The notes under the pieces are model-generated. The model was not told where the DNA came from, ran no database searches, and was given only the letters and a program-made list of their open reading frames with translations. Positions 35,092-47,710 of a stretch of DNA of 64,000 nt are shown piece by piece (the first letter of the stretch is position 1; every line of letters begins with the position of its first letter). A program made the translations under genes and the position numbers. This stretch comes from Stomorhina lunata. Lineage: Eukaryota > Arthropoda > Insecta > Diptera > Rhiniidae. Location: assembly GCA_933228675.1 (NCBI GenBank), contig OW121744.1:115095600-115159599 (forward strand), in the 5' to 3' direction.

Positions 35092-38000
35092 ATGTATCCC
35101 GTTGGACAACGTAAGTTTATTAATTAAAATTAATTTAGAAATATTTAATATGCAAAAAATTTCTTAAGTCGTTTTTATATTCAATTTTGTCTACCTTTTT
35201 TCGTCTTTGTTATAATAAAAATGTGTGTGTATATTCTCTTTTGGTGTTCTAATTCGTTGCATTTTGTAACTGCGCTGTCAGCGCAAAAATATTAACCTGC
35301 AAACTTGGCTGCGCTTTATTTATTGTAAATATCAAGTAAGAAAGTATAGCCGACCAAGCCTGAAGAGAAGTTATGTTTACAATTCAAAGTGGTGGTCGTC
35401 ATATCTTTTCGAAATTTATATGGTTCCAGGGAATAAATTATGAACCAATTCTGATTAAAATGTTGATAGCAACTATTTCAAAAAAAAAAAAAAAAGATCA
35501 GCATTTTTTTAAATAGTTGCTATCAAAATTAATGCTACGATTTACTCGAATAGGTTCTTGAAGAGGTGTTAGTAAATATTGTGTAGTATACTTTTAGGAG
35601 GTTTAACTAACAGAACACTAATATTTTCCATATTATTGTAATAAACCTAGTTTTCTGTGAGATATAAAAAAAACTGAACATACTAATAGTATAATTTATG
35701 TATTTTTTAACATTTCGGAAATTGGTCATTATGACTGCGTTGTCAATCGAATTCTAAACTATTTGAGAACTATGTGTAGCTTACTTACAGCAAAATCTTA
35801 GTTTAATACATTTTATACTTATTTCTTAAAATATGCACAAAGAACCCTAAAGTATGCTACAAAATATTTGCAAAAGTCTGTATATTTTATTGGTATCAAA
35901 TGTTGGAGCAGCTTTAAAATTTACAATTTTATAAATACGGAATATACGGCGATCTAGGCGAAGAAGCCGACAATAACTATCATCTAGATGGACTTCTGAG
36001 CTTCGTAAATTTCATTAGCTCCCAAATGCCAAAAGATAATAAATGTTATTATTGTTTACTGTTATTTAAGTTAATTTAGGAGAAAATTAGGAATAAACAT
36101 TTTTTATAACAAGATATTAATGAAAAATGCACTTCTTAATAAATTTTTATATTTATTATATATTTTCTGTTGTTTTTTGTTTTTCTTTTTATTTTATTTT
36201 TTTTATTTTATTATTTATTTTTTGTTTGTTTTTTAATTTCATTTTTTCAATTATAGAAACACAATGGACACCTTCGCCGACAAGGCCTCAGAGCCCTTCT
36301 CAACAGCAGACTAGCTTCGATACACTCACATGTAAATTAAAAATTGAAATCCTAAATCCTTAAAAATCTGAATTTGTTTAAAATTTATTAATTGAGCCCT
36401 AATATGTTTTAATTTTTTTTATTTTATAATTTCTTAATATACTAACACTTTTGTTTGTTTTTGATTTAATGTTTTGTTTATTTGAATTTAAAATTTTGTT
36501 AAAATTGATGAAAAAAAAAAAACATTTTACTAACCAATCATAATGTCTATTAACAAAAAAAATTCGGCATTACCTTTGTGCACTACTGCTAGTATAGAGT
36601 TTTTAGAAAAAATGTAAAACCAAGAATATAATTTGATTGATTTAAGTCTAGAAAAGGAATGTTTCCATGATCTTTAAAATATTTCGTATAATATTTTTTA
36701 AATTAAATATTTTAAACTCATGAATCCTGAGTTTTAGCTACGGCAGCAATTTCATTCTTTAAACAATCTAAAATACTGCAATTTGACAACTAATTTAATT
36801 AAAAAAAACTACATAATACATACAGTAGTACATAAGTACATTCCTTTCTTTTTAAGTAATCAAAATTATATTTTCTTTGTTAAACTTGTTAAAGTAATTT
36901 AGGTTTTTAGCAAATCTCGTTTGTTGTTTTAGAAATTTTTATCAAGAGGCATGATATTTTTTTTAAATATTATTTTATATTTAAACTTGATTTGTTATAT
37001 TCCTTCTAAACATGACATTGATTTTTATTTAACGTCTTAACAATTTATCTAATTTTGTTTTCAGCACCACCAGCGCCTGGTTCATCTGTGAATCCCACCG
37101 CTGTAACCAGCCCAAGTGCTTCTAGTGTTGCTGTAGGTGGTGCCGTGGGTGGAGCTTCTTCCACTCAAGCAGCTGTTGCCTCCGCTTTAGGTGCTTCTTC
37201 GACCGTAACCGCAGCAACAGCAGCAGCGGCCGCTACTCCCACCACCCAACCTGAACTGCCAGTATTTACATGTCCTCGTCGTCCCAATTTAGGGCGTGAA
37301 GGTCGTCCCATAGTACTGCGCGCTAATCATTTTCAAGTTAGCATGCCTCGTGGTTATGTGCACCACTATGATATCAACATTCAACCGGATAAGTGTCCGC
37401 GTAAAGTTAATCGGGAAATTATTGAGACTATGGTACATGCGTATAGTAAAATATTTGGTGTCCTTAAACCGGTATTCGATGGTCGTAACAATTTGTATAC
37501 CCGTGATCCTCTACCTATTGGTAATGATCGACTGGAGCTGGAGGTTACTTTGCCTGGGGAGGGAAAAGATCGTATATTTCGTGTGACCATTAAGTGGATG
37601 GCTCAAGTATCTTTGTTCAATCTGGAAGAGGCTCTAGAGGGACGTACTCGTCAAATACCCTATGATGCTATATTAGCTTTAGATGTTGTTATGCGTCATT
37701 TACCCAGCATGACTTATACACCAGTAGGCAGGAGTTTCTTTAGTTCTCCAGATGGTTATTATCATCCTTTGGGTGGAGGTAGAGAAGTCTGGTTTGGTTT
37801 CCATCAAAGTGTACGTCCTTCTCAATGGAAAATGATGTTAAATATTGACGGTAGGTTTTTTAAAATTAATTTTAATTATTTTATTTTTATTGATTTTAAA
37901 ATTTCAGTCTCTGCAACGGCCTTTTATAAGTCACAACCTGTCATTGATTTTATGTGTGAAGTCTTAGATATCAGAGATATTAATGAGCAGCGCAAACCCT

Positions 38001-40271
38001 TGACAGATTCTCAACGTGTCAAATTTACTAAAGAAATTAAAGGTCTAAAAATCGAAATCACTCATTGTGGTCAAATGAGACGTAAATATCGTGTTTGTAA
38101 CGTAACCCGAAGACCAGCACAAATGCAATCGTAAGTTTGGAAAGAAATATTAATACCTTAATATTATTAATATTTTGATATTATTAACAGATTCCCTCTA
38201 CAACTTGAAAATGGTCAAACGGTTGAATGTACCGTTGCCAAATATTTCCTTGATAAATATCGCATGAAATTGCGATTCCCTCATTTGCCATGTCTGCAAG
38301 TGGGACAAGAACACAAACACACTTATTTACCCTTGGAGGTGTGTCATATTGTAGCCGGCCAAAGATGTATAAAGAAATTGACGGACATGCAAACATCTAC
38401 TATGATTAAAGCCACCGCTCGCTCAGCTCCAGATCGTGAACGTGAAATTAATAATTTGGTTAAACGAGCCGATTTCAATAACGACTCGTATGTACAAGAA
38501 TTCGGTCTTACCATTTCGAACTCTATGATGGAAGTAAGAGGACGTGTTTTACCACCTCCAAAACTTCAGTATGGGGGAAGAGTCTCGAGCATGACAGGCC
38601 AGGTACTGATTTATTTTGTAATGAAACATATTAAGTTTTGACAATATTTAAATTTTCAGCAACTATTCCCACCACAAAACAAAGTATCATTGGCCTCTCC
38701 AAATCAGGGTGTTTGGGATATGCGTGGCAAACAATTCTTTACAGGTGTAGAGATAAGAGTGTGGGCTATTGCTTGTTTTGCTCCGCAACGTACTGTAAGA
38801 GAAGATGCCCTGCGTAACTTTACGCAGCAATTGCAAAAGATCTCAAATGATGCTGGTATGCCCATAATTGGACAACCCTGTTTCTGTAAATATGCCACTG
38901 GACCCGATCAGGTTGAGCCAATGTTTAAATATCTAAAACAATCCTTTGCCAGTTTACAATTGGTAGTGGTAGTACTACCAGGCAAAACACCAGTTTATGG
39001 TAAGTTTTTTTATTTTGCAAAAAAACATTTTTTATTTACTTCCTCTATATAGCTGAAGTAAAACGTGTTGGTGACACTGTCTTGGGCATGGCCACACAAT
39101 GTGTACAAGCTAAAAATGTAAATAAAACTTCGCCACAAACTCTGTCCAATTTATGTCTCAAAATCAACGTTAAATTGGGTGGCATCAATTCGATTCTTGT
39201 ACCCTCTATACGTCCTAAAGTTTTTAATGAACCTGTTATATTCCTTGGCGCCGATGTTACTCATCCACCGGCTGGTGATAATAAGAAACCCTCTATTGCT
39301 GCTGTTGTTGGCTCAATGGATGCTCATCCATCACGTTATGCCGCTACGGTGCGAGTACAACAGCATCGCCAGGAAATTATACAAGAATTATCTAGTATGG
39401 TTCGTGAATTATTGATTATGTTTTACAAGTCAACAGGTGGGTATAAGCCACATCGTATTATCTTATATCGTGATGGCGTCTCAGAAGGTCAATTTCCTCA
39501 TGTGCTACAGCATGAGCTCACAGCTATACGTGAAGCTTGTATAAAATTAGAAGCTGAGTATCGTCCGGGTATTACATTTATCGTGGTACAAAAACGTCAT
39601 CACACAAGGCTATTTTGTGCCGAAAAAAAAGAACAAAGTGGTAAATCTGGTAATATTCCAGCTGGAACAACAGTCGACGTGGGTATTACCCACCCCACAG
39701 AGTTTGATTTTTATTTGTGCAGTCATCAAGGTATACAGGTAAGATTAAAAATAAATATACTTCGAATATAAAGACTTCTTTTATATTTATGTATTGTATT
39801 GTTTTAATGATTTTAGGGTACAAGTCGTCCTTCACACTATCACGTTTTGTGGGATGACAATCATTTCGATTCGGATGAATTGCAGTGTCTAACATATCAA
39901 CTGTGTCATACCTATGTACGGTGCACCAGATCGGTTTCTATACCAGCACCTGCGTATTATGCACATTTAGTTGCTTTTAGAGCAAGGTAATTAGCAATAA
40001 AACTTAAACGTTCATATTTAGTTCCTACATATGAGAGTGCAAATTTGTTTGATTTAACATCACAGGATGTTACAAATAAAAAAGGTCAAGGATCTTAAAA
40101 CTTACTTATCATTACAATTTCTTTAATTGCAGATATCATTTGGTTGAAAAGGAACATGATTCTGGTGAGGGATCTCATCAAAGTGGTTGTTCTGAAGATC
40201 GAACACCAGGAGCAATGGCTCGAGCCATCACTGTACATGCAGATACCAAAAAGGTTATGTACTTTGCTTAA
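35092..40271 (+). CDS. AGO1: Argonaute-1, microRNA effector
   Basis: Core of the miRNA-induced silencing complex: binds miRNAs and represses target mRNAs in the cytoplasm. Nine exons: 35092-35110, 36257-36331, 37065-37850, 37908-38130, 38191-38602, 38660-38999, 39053-39738, 39817-39986, 40133-40271; 949 residues, the Drosophila short-isoform length. A Gln/Ser/Ala-rich N-terminus is followed by the N domain ([20 protein letters not shown]), PAZ (about 300-430), MID and PIWI (about 600-930). The slicer tetrad is intact: Asp686 ([10 protein letters not shown]), Glu726 (QHRQEIIQ), Asp759 ([10 protein letters not shown]) and His897 (PAYYAHL). It ends in the conserved MYFA. All joins preserve frame with GT-AG borders. 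Alternative start exon at 32763. The intron at 37851-37907 has no in-frame stop. Confidence 0.98.
35463..35527. repeat. hairpin in AGO1 intron 1
   Basis: GATAGCAACTATTT, an A-run and GATCAGC, then AAATAGTTGCTATC inverted: 14-base perfect arms, probably the core of a small MITE. Confidence 0.7.
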
Positions 40272-43230
40272 ATTTACATACAAACTAAACTTCTATACAT
40301 ATTTATTTAAACATATAAATTATCTGTTTAAACGGTCTCTCTCTCAAACAAAAATACTTGTTCTTATGAAAGAACAAAATGCCAAAAAACAAAACAAAAT
40401 TAGGAACATAAATCTACGAAATTTTTAAACAAGACACAAAATCTTCGAATAACTCAATTCAAACACAAATTAAAGCATTTTTAAAACAAAGATACATTGA
40501 AACAAAAAGAAAGATTGAAACAAAGAAAAAAAACGACAATTATGTACAATAAATAATTGAAATTAATTTTAATAATTCTAACAAACAATGAAAAGGCAAT
40601 TAAAAATTTCATCTAAATATTTCATTTTATTTTAATGAAAACTTAAAAGAAACAAAATACACACATTAAATTAAAAAAAAAATATTAATATTTATAATTT
40701 AGTATTAAGTTTTATTAATATTTTTTAAAGTAATTTAAAGAAAGTTTAGGTATAGAATTTAGAATGAATTACAATCTAAAGATATCAACAATTAGATTTT
40801 TTTAAATAAAACCAAAATGGATTTGCTGAAATTATGTTTAGAAAATTTGGAAAAGAAATTTTCTAAATTTTCTAAAAAACAAAAATCTTAAAGAATAAAA
40901 TGATAAATAGGGATCAATATATAGAATAAAAGAAAATGTATTTTTAATTTACTTTTATTCTTAGAAAAAAATGAGCGCATACAAATTGTTTTATATAATT
41001 TTATAAAAATTTTATTTCAAACCAAAGTTTAGATTTTGTTTTTAATGTTTTATTTTATTTTCAAAAAGCGCTCTTTGAAGATAAGGTGCCAAACCAACGC
41101 ATTCGATATCGTTCGAAAACACAGACTTTTTTGCAAATATTTTGTAGTATAGTTTAGGGATGTTTGAAATTATTTTTGTTGCTAGAAGTTTTTAATAAAG
41201 TTTGAATGAAACTACTATTAGGGCAACTTTTGATAAATAAGTATAAAATGTTATAAAACTTTATAATTTGTATTTTAGCATTAATTGTTAAGCTACACAA
41301 ATGTTGCTGAAATATCTTACAAATCGTTCTATATCAAATGCGGTAATTAGGCTCCAGTTTTAGTTAACAACTAAATTTCAAATTAAAAACATTAAAAAAA
41401 TTTTGTTGTAATATTTTAATAGTTTCAAAAATATTTAATAATTTGAAATTATTTGTTTTCTTTTCTGAAAGATAAAAGTAAATTTATTTATTTTCTTTAA
41501 ACGTATATACACTTATTTACATACAAAACATCTTTATCAAAATGAAATGCAATATATTTAATACTTTTAGAAAAGAAAATTTCAAAATGAAAAAAAGCTC
41601 ATATTTAAATTAGTTTTATTATTATTTACACTCGCTTATATAAATGAAAAAATGTTACAACTCAAACTACAAAATGAAAAAAAAAAAAAAAGAATACAAA
41701 GGCCTGAATCAACCTTTATTATATGTAATTACACTTTAAACTGCAACCCATCAATCACTTCAATTAATAATTTTTAAGTTAGTTTTAGTAACACTTTCAA
41801 TAGCCCCCCAAATACCTTCACATTATAATTTTTTTTTTAATATTCGTTTTCTTTTTTTATCATTATTATTATTTTTATAATAAGTTCTACCAAAATGAAA
41901 CGGAAAAAGCCAAGCATATTTATTTTTAAGTCGTAGCTTTTAAGTCTTTAGTTTTTGTCTTGTTCTTAAAAAATTTAAAAACAACAAAAAAAGAAAATAC
42001 ATAATTTTAAAATGGTGTACGGGTTTTTTTTTAACATTTTTTATTTAACTTGATTAATTTTATGATTTTAGTTTAAATTTTTCTTATACACTGTCGTTTT
42101 TCAGTTTACGACAACTATTGAATTAAACTAGCCTAATAATATCTCGCTTTTCTTAACAAATCTGTTTTGAAGGATATAGAACAAAACAGACACTATTTAT
42201 CTCAGAAATTAGACGAGATAACTGAAAACGGATTGCAGATTTGAAAAATTTAGGGTCGAAAACATAAAGTGGCATCATTAACTCAAAATGTGGAAAATGG
42301 CGAATGGAGCACATAAACTCCCGCACGACGATATGTTGAGACAAAAAAAAAAAAGTAAAAAAGTGACATATTATTATCTATAGTTTAATTTAGTTGGTGT
42401 AGTAAACTAATGACCGGCAGTGTAAATAACAATATACAATGATATATGTATTATTATGCTTTGATTTTATTTATTGTTATTATACTGAGAAATTTACTAA
42501 AACAAAACGAGGACACAGTTGAAGTTAACATTTGATTTCTTTAATTTTTAATATTTAATATAAATTACACATAAAAATCAAACATATAACGAAAAACAAC
42601 ACAAAAAATATAAAAGAGCAAATTAATTAATTAGCCACAAATAAAAAAAACATGAATTCAAAACAATATAGTTTTAAAAAGCATTAAACAAAATATTTTA
42701 TGCTAAGTGCATGGAACATCTTAAACAATTTTGCAACAAAATATTTCAAAAAAAAGATCAAATATTGACATATTTTCTTTTAAAGTGCGACAATTTTCCA
42801 AACACTTCATACCAAAATCTCTCTATTCGGTTTGTTTAAGATGATAACTTGCATAAAATGGAAAATGCATCATATTCATAGCTGTATTCAAAATGAAAAC
42901 AAACTTAATTTTATGACAATTAATAAAGTTATTATGAACAACTTCCCTGCACTTTGTTATTGCGCCAATTTTACCACATTTAATAAATCGCGTATTAGCA
43001 CTTGGAGTCTATATTTTGTGCAAAGAAATTAGTCACATATGTCTCAGGAACGTATTACAATGTATTCTTGTATATATGACTTTTGACTGGGAAGTTGTTA
43101 AGTTCTTGTTCAGTAGAGCCCTTCAAAGACTCATTTGAAAGAGTATATAAATCGTTATTAATATTTCTAAAATTTGTTTGTAATAGACACGACTTTATTG
43201 ATTTGTGTATGCACTTATACAATGCGGTAT
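40272..43230 (+). other. AGO1 3' untranslated region and downstream DNA
   Basis: No gene. AATAAA at 40548-40553 could give a short 3' UTR of about 0.3 kb, but the A/T-rich sequence continues with many further AATAAA words, so a long 3' UTR is possible. A canonical Pumilio-type word TGTAAATA is at 42421-42428; a single copy is weak evidence. Confidence 0.5.
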
Positions 43231-43237
43231 TTATTGC

Positions 43238-43525
43238 ATTTGTTCCACATCTTAAGCATTTTCAAACACTTTAATGGCGCCTCTAATTCATTTGTCACAG
43301 AAAGCGTACTAGTGGTGAAAAATCAAGACTTAGCTATTTTGGAGGAAGTGCTGGTAATATGGTATACCCATTTGTTTTTAGATTTGTTCCACATCTTTAG
43401 CATTTTCAAACACTTTAAGTACGCTTCAAACTCATCTGTCACAGAAAGCAAACTAGTGGTGAAAATTCAAGAATTAGCTATTTTGGAGGAAGAGCGGAAA
43501 ATGTAGTATACTCATTTATTTTAAG
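43238..43525 (+). repeat. 144-bp tandem duplication
   Basis: TTGTTCCACATCTT, CATTTTCAAACACTTTAA, GTCACAGAAAGC, ACTAGTGGTGAAAA and TTAGCTATTTTGGAGGAAG occur in the same order in both halves, offset 143-144 bases, with about 10 percent difference. Since 144 is divisible by three, the duplicated frame stays open (43174-43506), but nothing else indicates a gene. Confidence 0.88.
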
Positions 43526-43642
43526 ATTGCCAATTTTAAATTTTTGTGCATCCATGGGTCCATTAAAAAAAATATTAAACCCAAAATTTCAGACATATTT
43601 GAGGAAACATCATATATACTGCTACATATATGGAACAATCAC

Positions 43643-43790
43643 CAATTATTCACCCCTATCGCGAATATTATCTCCCTTGGGAATCATGTTCCCAAAACTT
43701 TTTTCTTATATGTTTTACAGTGTAAAACAAGTTTTGGGAACACAATTCCCATGGAAGATGATATTCAATAGGTGTGATTATAATCTTATA
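43643..43790. mobile_element. palindromic MITE A
   Basis: Inverted arms of about 68 bases: ATTATTCACCCCTAT to CATGTTCCCAAAAC at the left and GTTTTGGGAACACAATTCCC to ATAGGTGTGATTATAAT at the right, around a short centre (TTTTACAGTGTAAAAC, itself palindromic). Confidence 0.85.
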
Positions 43791-43810
43791 CATAAAAACT
43801 TTAAAAAATT

Positions 43811-43952
43811 AGCCTTATTACGATTGTTGAAGTCGTATCTTGGACTACGTCAGTTAGTACTAGATTAATGAAATTGTGTTGAATTGTGTTTTCTTTAATC
43901 TAGTACTAACTGTCGTAGTCGAAGTCATACATTCGACAACCGTAATAAGGCT
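43811..43952. mobile_element. palindromic MITE B
   Basis: AGCCTTATTACG..TGTTGAA through CAGTTAGTACTAGATTA (43811-43867) is answered inverted by TAATCTAGTACTAACTG through CGTAATAAGGCT (43897-43952), with a 29-base spacer. Non-coding hairpin element, unrelated in sequence to the one 20 bases upstream. Confidence 0.88.
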
Positions 43953-43962
43953 GAGTACCCTT

Positions 43963-44290
43963 AAAACAAAAAGTTACGTTTTAACTCCACAAAAAATTCG
44001 AAGTCAAATTTTTTTAACTGGGGGATTACTTCGTATCTTAAAAATAAAATTGTTCGAATTCCTATACTTAAAGCATTGTGTTTTGAAAACATTTTCTTTC
44101 GAATCGAGATAAGGAATAACTCCCCTGACTTGCAAAATGATTTGAAAAAAATAGAACAAAATTTTTCATTCTTTGAGAACTGGAAACTTTTCTTATATTG
44201 TCAGTTTAAAAGAAAAGTTACTATACCACATAACCATCCTACACCACATTATTCGCCCTTACTCCACAGTTAGCTCTAACTTTTTGTTTT
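43963..44290. mobile_element. candidate MITE C, AAAACAAAAAGTTA ends
   Basis: The 14-base terminus AAAACAAAAAGTTA at 43963 is exactly inverted at 44277-44290. Interior similarity is weak, so it is a plausible but unproven element; it directly abuts MITE B. Confidence 0.45.
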
Positions 44291-44417
44291 GAAATATGGC
44301 TACCATAGCATTCACATCAAGAGATGGACGTCATTCATACATATCTTTCCGAAAATCTGAATTAGAGTGATTTGTAAAGAGGAAAAATTCTTCATAAAAT
44401 TTACTCGAAACCCTCAT

Positions 44418-44818
44418 TAGCCCAATTCACGCTCCGTTGCAAATAGTCTAGCATCATAGCATTTGCAAAACGGTATAGCAAATTAAATTTGTGGCTTGGT
44501 GCCAAAAGGGCCAATGTCAATTTTTTGCTGTTTATATATTCTACTTCAAACTCTTTCATTTGGCTACAACAGCTAATATCTAACTTAACTCACAACAGAT
44601 TTATAAGCAGTTTTCTGGGCAATGTTGCTTTGAGTTTATATGGGAAATAAAAAACTTTAAATCAATTTTGCTCAAAACTACTTTTTTTGACATTGGCCCT
44701 TTTATCACCAAGCCACAGAAATATTTTCTATAATACATATTTCAATAGAAATTTTTTTATTTTCCATATCATTTGCAAACTATTCTAGAATACTTGCAAC
44801 GGATTGTGAAGAGGGCTA
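44418..44818. mobile_element. MITE D, TAGCCC..CCGTTGCAA ends, long copy
   Basis: TAGCCCAATTCACGCTCCGT at the left is answered by TTGCAACGGATTGTGAAGAG then GGCTA at the right. A second inner inverted pair, CTTGGTGCCAAAAGGGCCAA (44506) and TTGGCCCTTTTATCACCAAG (44694), lies inside. Contains TAGTCTAGCATCATAGCATT, shared with the 45031 copy. Confidence 0.83.
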
Positions 44819-45028
44819 TTGTTTCAATTCTTTTTAAACTACAAGTTTTCACTTTTCCTAGAGAAGTAGCGATTTTTATAATTGGTAATTAGCTACATAC
44901 AACTTTAGTTTACTACCAAGATTTAAAAGCTCTAGTTTTGAATATACATTTATAAAAAACATCTTCAATCAAATAATCAAATTTTATTACAATTTAATAC
45001 AAATTTAATTATTTTTATTATACATTTC

Positions 45029-45190
45029 ATTAGCCAGGTCCACAATCCGTTACAGAAAGTCTAGCATCTTAGCATTTGCAAAACGCTATAGCAAAAAAAA
45101 AATTCTATTACAGGAAATTTGCATTTGCTATGCCAATTTGCAAATGCTAGGATGCTAGACTATTTTTAACAGATTGTAAACTGGGCAATA
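45029..45190. mobile_element. MITE D, short palindromic copy
   Basis: About 160 bp. Left arm TAGCCAGGTCCACAATCCGT, AGTCTAGCATC and GCATTTGCAAAACGCTATAG; right arm is the inverted equivalent (GCTATGCCAATTTGCAAATG, GATGCTAGACT, CAGATTGTAAACTGGGCAAT). Same family as 44418-44818. Confidence 0.85.
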
Positions 45191-46555
45191 GTTTTTTTAT
45201 TTTTCTAAAAAACACTACACAAGGGATTTAATTTAATATTTAGATTTTAAAATTAATTTACAAAAAAGAAAAAAAAAATACTTAAAACTTATGAAAATAA
45301 CACAAAGAAAAACGTAAATTTTAAAGAAAAAAATACATCATTTAATTAACTAGAAAAGATAAAAACAATAAAACCACGAAACAAATCTATGAAAAAATAT
45401 ATTTATTAGTTCTTAAGTTATAAATAATTTTTAAAATTTATGTCAAAATTTCTTTATAAAAAAACTTTAATAAAATCATTAAAAAAACAAATTTATTTAT
45501 GTTAAAATTCTTTATATTTAATTTTTTTTGCAAATAGTTTATTGTTTACTATAAAAAACAAGGCATTCACATAGAAATATTAATTAAAACTTAATATGGC
45601 ATGTTATTAAATAATAAGCTTTAAAATAATCTATAGATTTCTGAAACAAAAAAGATAAATACAAAAACTTACAAGCCACAAAAAAATCCTTTAAATTTAT
45701 AAAGACAAAGAAGAAAATAATCATGTGATTTATTAAAACACAATAAAAAGGAACATTAAACAAATGTATTAAAAAATTTAGAGCAACTTATCAGAAAACG
45801 TCAAATACTTTAAAATAAATAAAAAAAAAACAGCAAAAGGTTTCTTTAAATTAACTTAAATAATACCATATAACATTACTAATGAACTTAAATTTACTTA
45901 AAAATTAATATACCTATAAAAAAAATGCTTCAATATTATTAATGTAAACGCTTAACAATCAAGTCTTCTTAATAAAGTAAAGTTTTCTATGTTTATAAAC
46001 AGTTTTGTTATATTTTTGCAAAGTCAGTTTTTGGTGAAGTGTCAATAGTGAATTTTGGGTAAACAGTTTAATTTTCAGTGAAAATTTTAAGAAAAAAGTA
46101 AATTTTTTTGTAGAAGGAAGAACATTTTTGATTCAGAAACATTTAAAATGCTCCAAAGCATTACAAAACACGATATCAATTGAAATTACTAACTCTTCCT
46201 TCGTTTCAATAAATAACACTTAAGGTATTCATAATCCAGAGTACCCTGCCTAGTAAAAGAGTAAAAAAGTAATGCAGCAAAAGAGCAATTGTGAGAACTT
46301 CAACAATTTACTTTTACCTTACTCTTGAACTATTTAGAAGAGTCCTAGAACTAGTTCATCGGCAGTTTATTTTCTAATGGCTTATAACCAGGCGTACGCA
46401 GCCCATAACACCAGAAGCCGAAGGCTTTTTGTAATTTCAATTGAAAAAATTGTGTCCTGTAATTTTTTTGGAGATTTAAAAAATGCCACGACTCTATTAT
46501 TTTTGTATAGATTATAAATCTAACCGAATTAAACAATTTTAGATACTTTTGATAC
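45191..46555. other. gene-free AT-rich stretch
   Basis: A/T tracts only; no gene, array or mobile ends recognised. Confidence 0.4.
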
Positions 46556-46559
46556 AAAC

Positions 46560-47710
46560 ATTTTTTTTAAAGAAAAGTTTTTGATAAAAATATTTTTCTG
46601 TGATAATTTAAAAAAGAAAATTTCTATGGAAAAATTTTGTAGAAAGAATTTTAGATAAAAATATTTTTCTGTAGAAAAATTTTTGATAAAAAAAAATTTG
46701 AATAAATACAATTTTGATAAAAAAATTTTCTATAGAAAAATTTTTGATAAAATTTTCTATGCAAAAAAAATTTCTATACAAAAATTTTTGATAAAAAAAA
46801 TTCTATAGAAAAATTTTTAATAAAAAAAATTTTTAACAAAAAAATTTTCTATAGAAAAATTTTTAATTAAAAAATTTTCTATAGAAAAATTTTTAATTAA
46901 AAAAGGAAAAATTTTTGATAAAAATTTTTTTATAGAAAAATTTTTAATAAAAAATTTTTGATAAAAAATTTTTGATAAAAATTTTCTACAGAAAAATTTT
47001 TGATAAAAAAATTTTCTATAGAAAAATTTTTGATAAAAAAATTTTCTATAGAAAAATTTTTAATAAAAAAATTCCTATAGAAAAATTTGTAATAAAAAAA
47101 TTTTCTGTAGAAAAATTTTTGACAAAAAAAAATTCTATAAAAACATTTTTGACAAAAAATTAAAAAAAAAATCCTGTAGAAAAATTTTTAATAAAAAAAT
47201 TTTCTGTAGAAATTATAAAAACATTTTTGACAAAAAAATTTCCTATTAAAACATTTTTGACAAAAAAATTTCCTATTAAAACATTTTTGACAAAAAAATT
47301 TTATATTAAAACATTTTTGACAAAAAAATTTTCTATAGAAAAATTTTTGATAAAACATTTTCTATAGAAAAATTTTGATAAAAAAATATTCTATAGAAAA
47401 ATTGTTGATAAAAAAATTTTCTCTAGAAAAATTTTTGATAAAAAAAAAATGTTTGATAAAAAAAATTTCTATAGAAAAATTTTTGATAAAAAATTTTTCT
47501 ATAGAAAAATTTTTGACAAAAAAAATTTCTATAGAAAAATTTTTGACAAAAATATTTTCTATAGAAAAATTTTTGACAAAAAAATTTTATATAGAAAAAT
47601 TTTTGACAAAAAAATTTTATATAGAAAAATTTTTAATAATAAAGTTTTCTAAAGAAAAAATTTTGGTAAAAAAATTTTCTATAGAAAATTTTTTGATAAG
47701 AAAATTTTAA
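46560..47710 (+). repeat. about 30-bp AT minisatellite, TTTTTGATAAAAAAATTTTC family
   Basis: Some 35-40 copies of a unit close to CTATAGAAAAATTTTTGATA plus AAAAAATTTT. Where the period is exactly 30 it stays open and reads as Lys/Phe/Ile-rich decapeptide repeats (47375-47710), an artefact of period. The same unit, reverse complemented, makes up the array at 58690-59240. Confidence 0.93.

Noticed and set aside
37350..37586. Alternate-frame ORFs within AGO1 exons (also 39179-39415, 38704-38898)
   Set aside because: Shadows of strongly conserved AGO1 coding sequence.
40269..40311. AGO1 stop-codon readthrough extension
   Set aside because: The stop is TAA and the following frame reaches another stop within about 14 codons with no conserved look.
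43174..43506. 110-residue ORF spanning the 144-bp duplication
   Set aside because: Remains open because 144 is a multiple of three; no other coding evidence.
47375..47710. 111-residue Lys/Phe/Ile repeat ORF
   Set aside because: Open only because the AT minisatellite period is 30 bases; composition is extreme and the frame fails elsewhere in the array.
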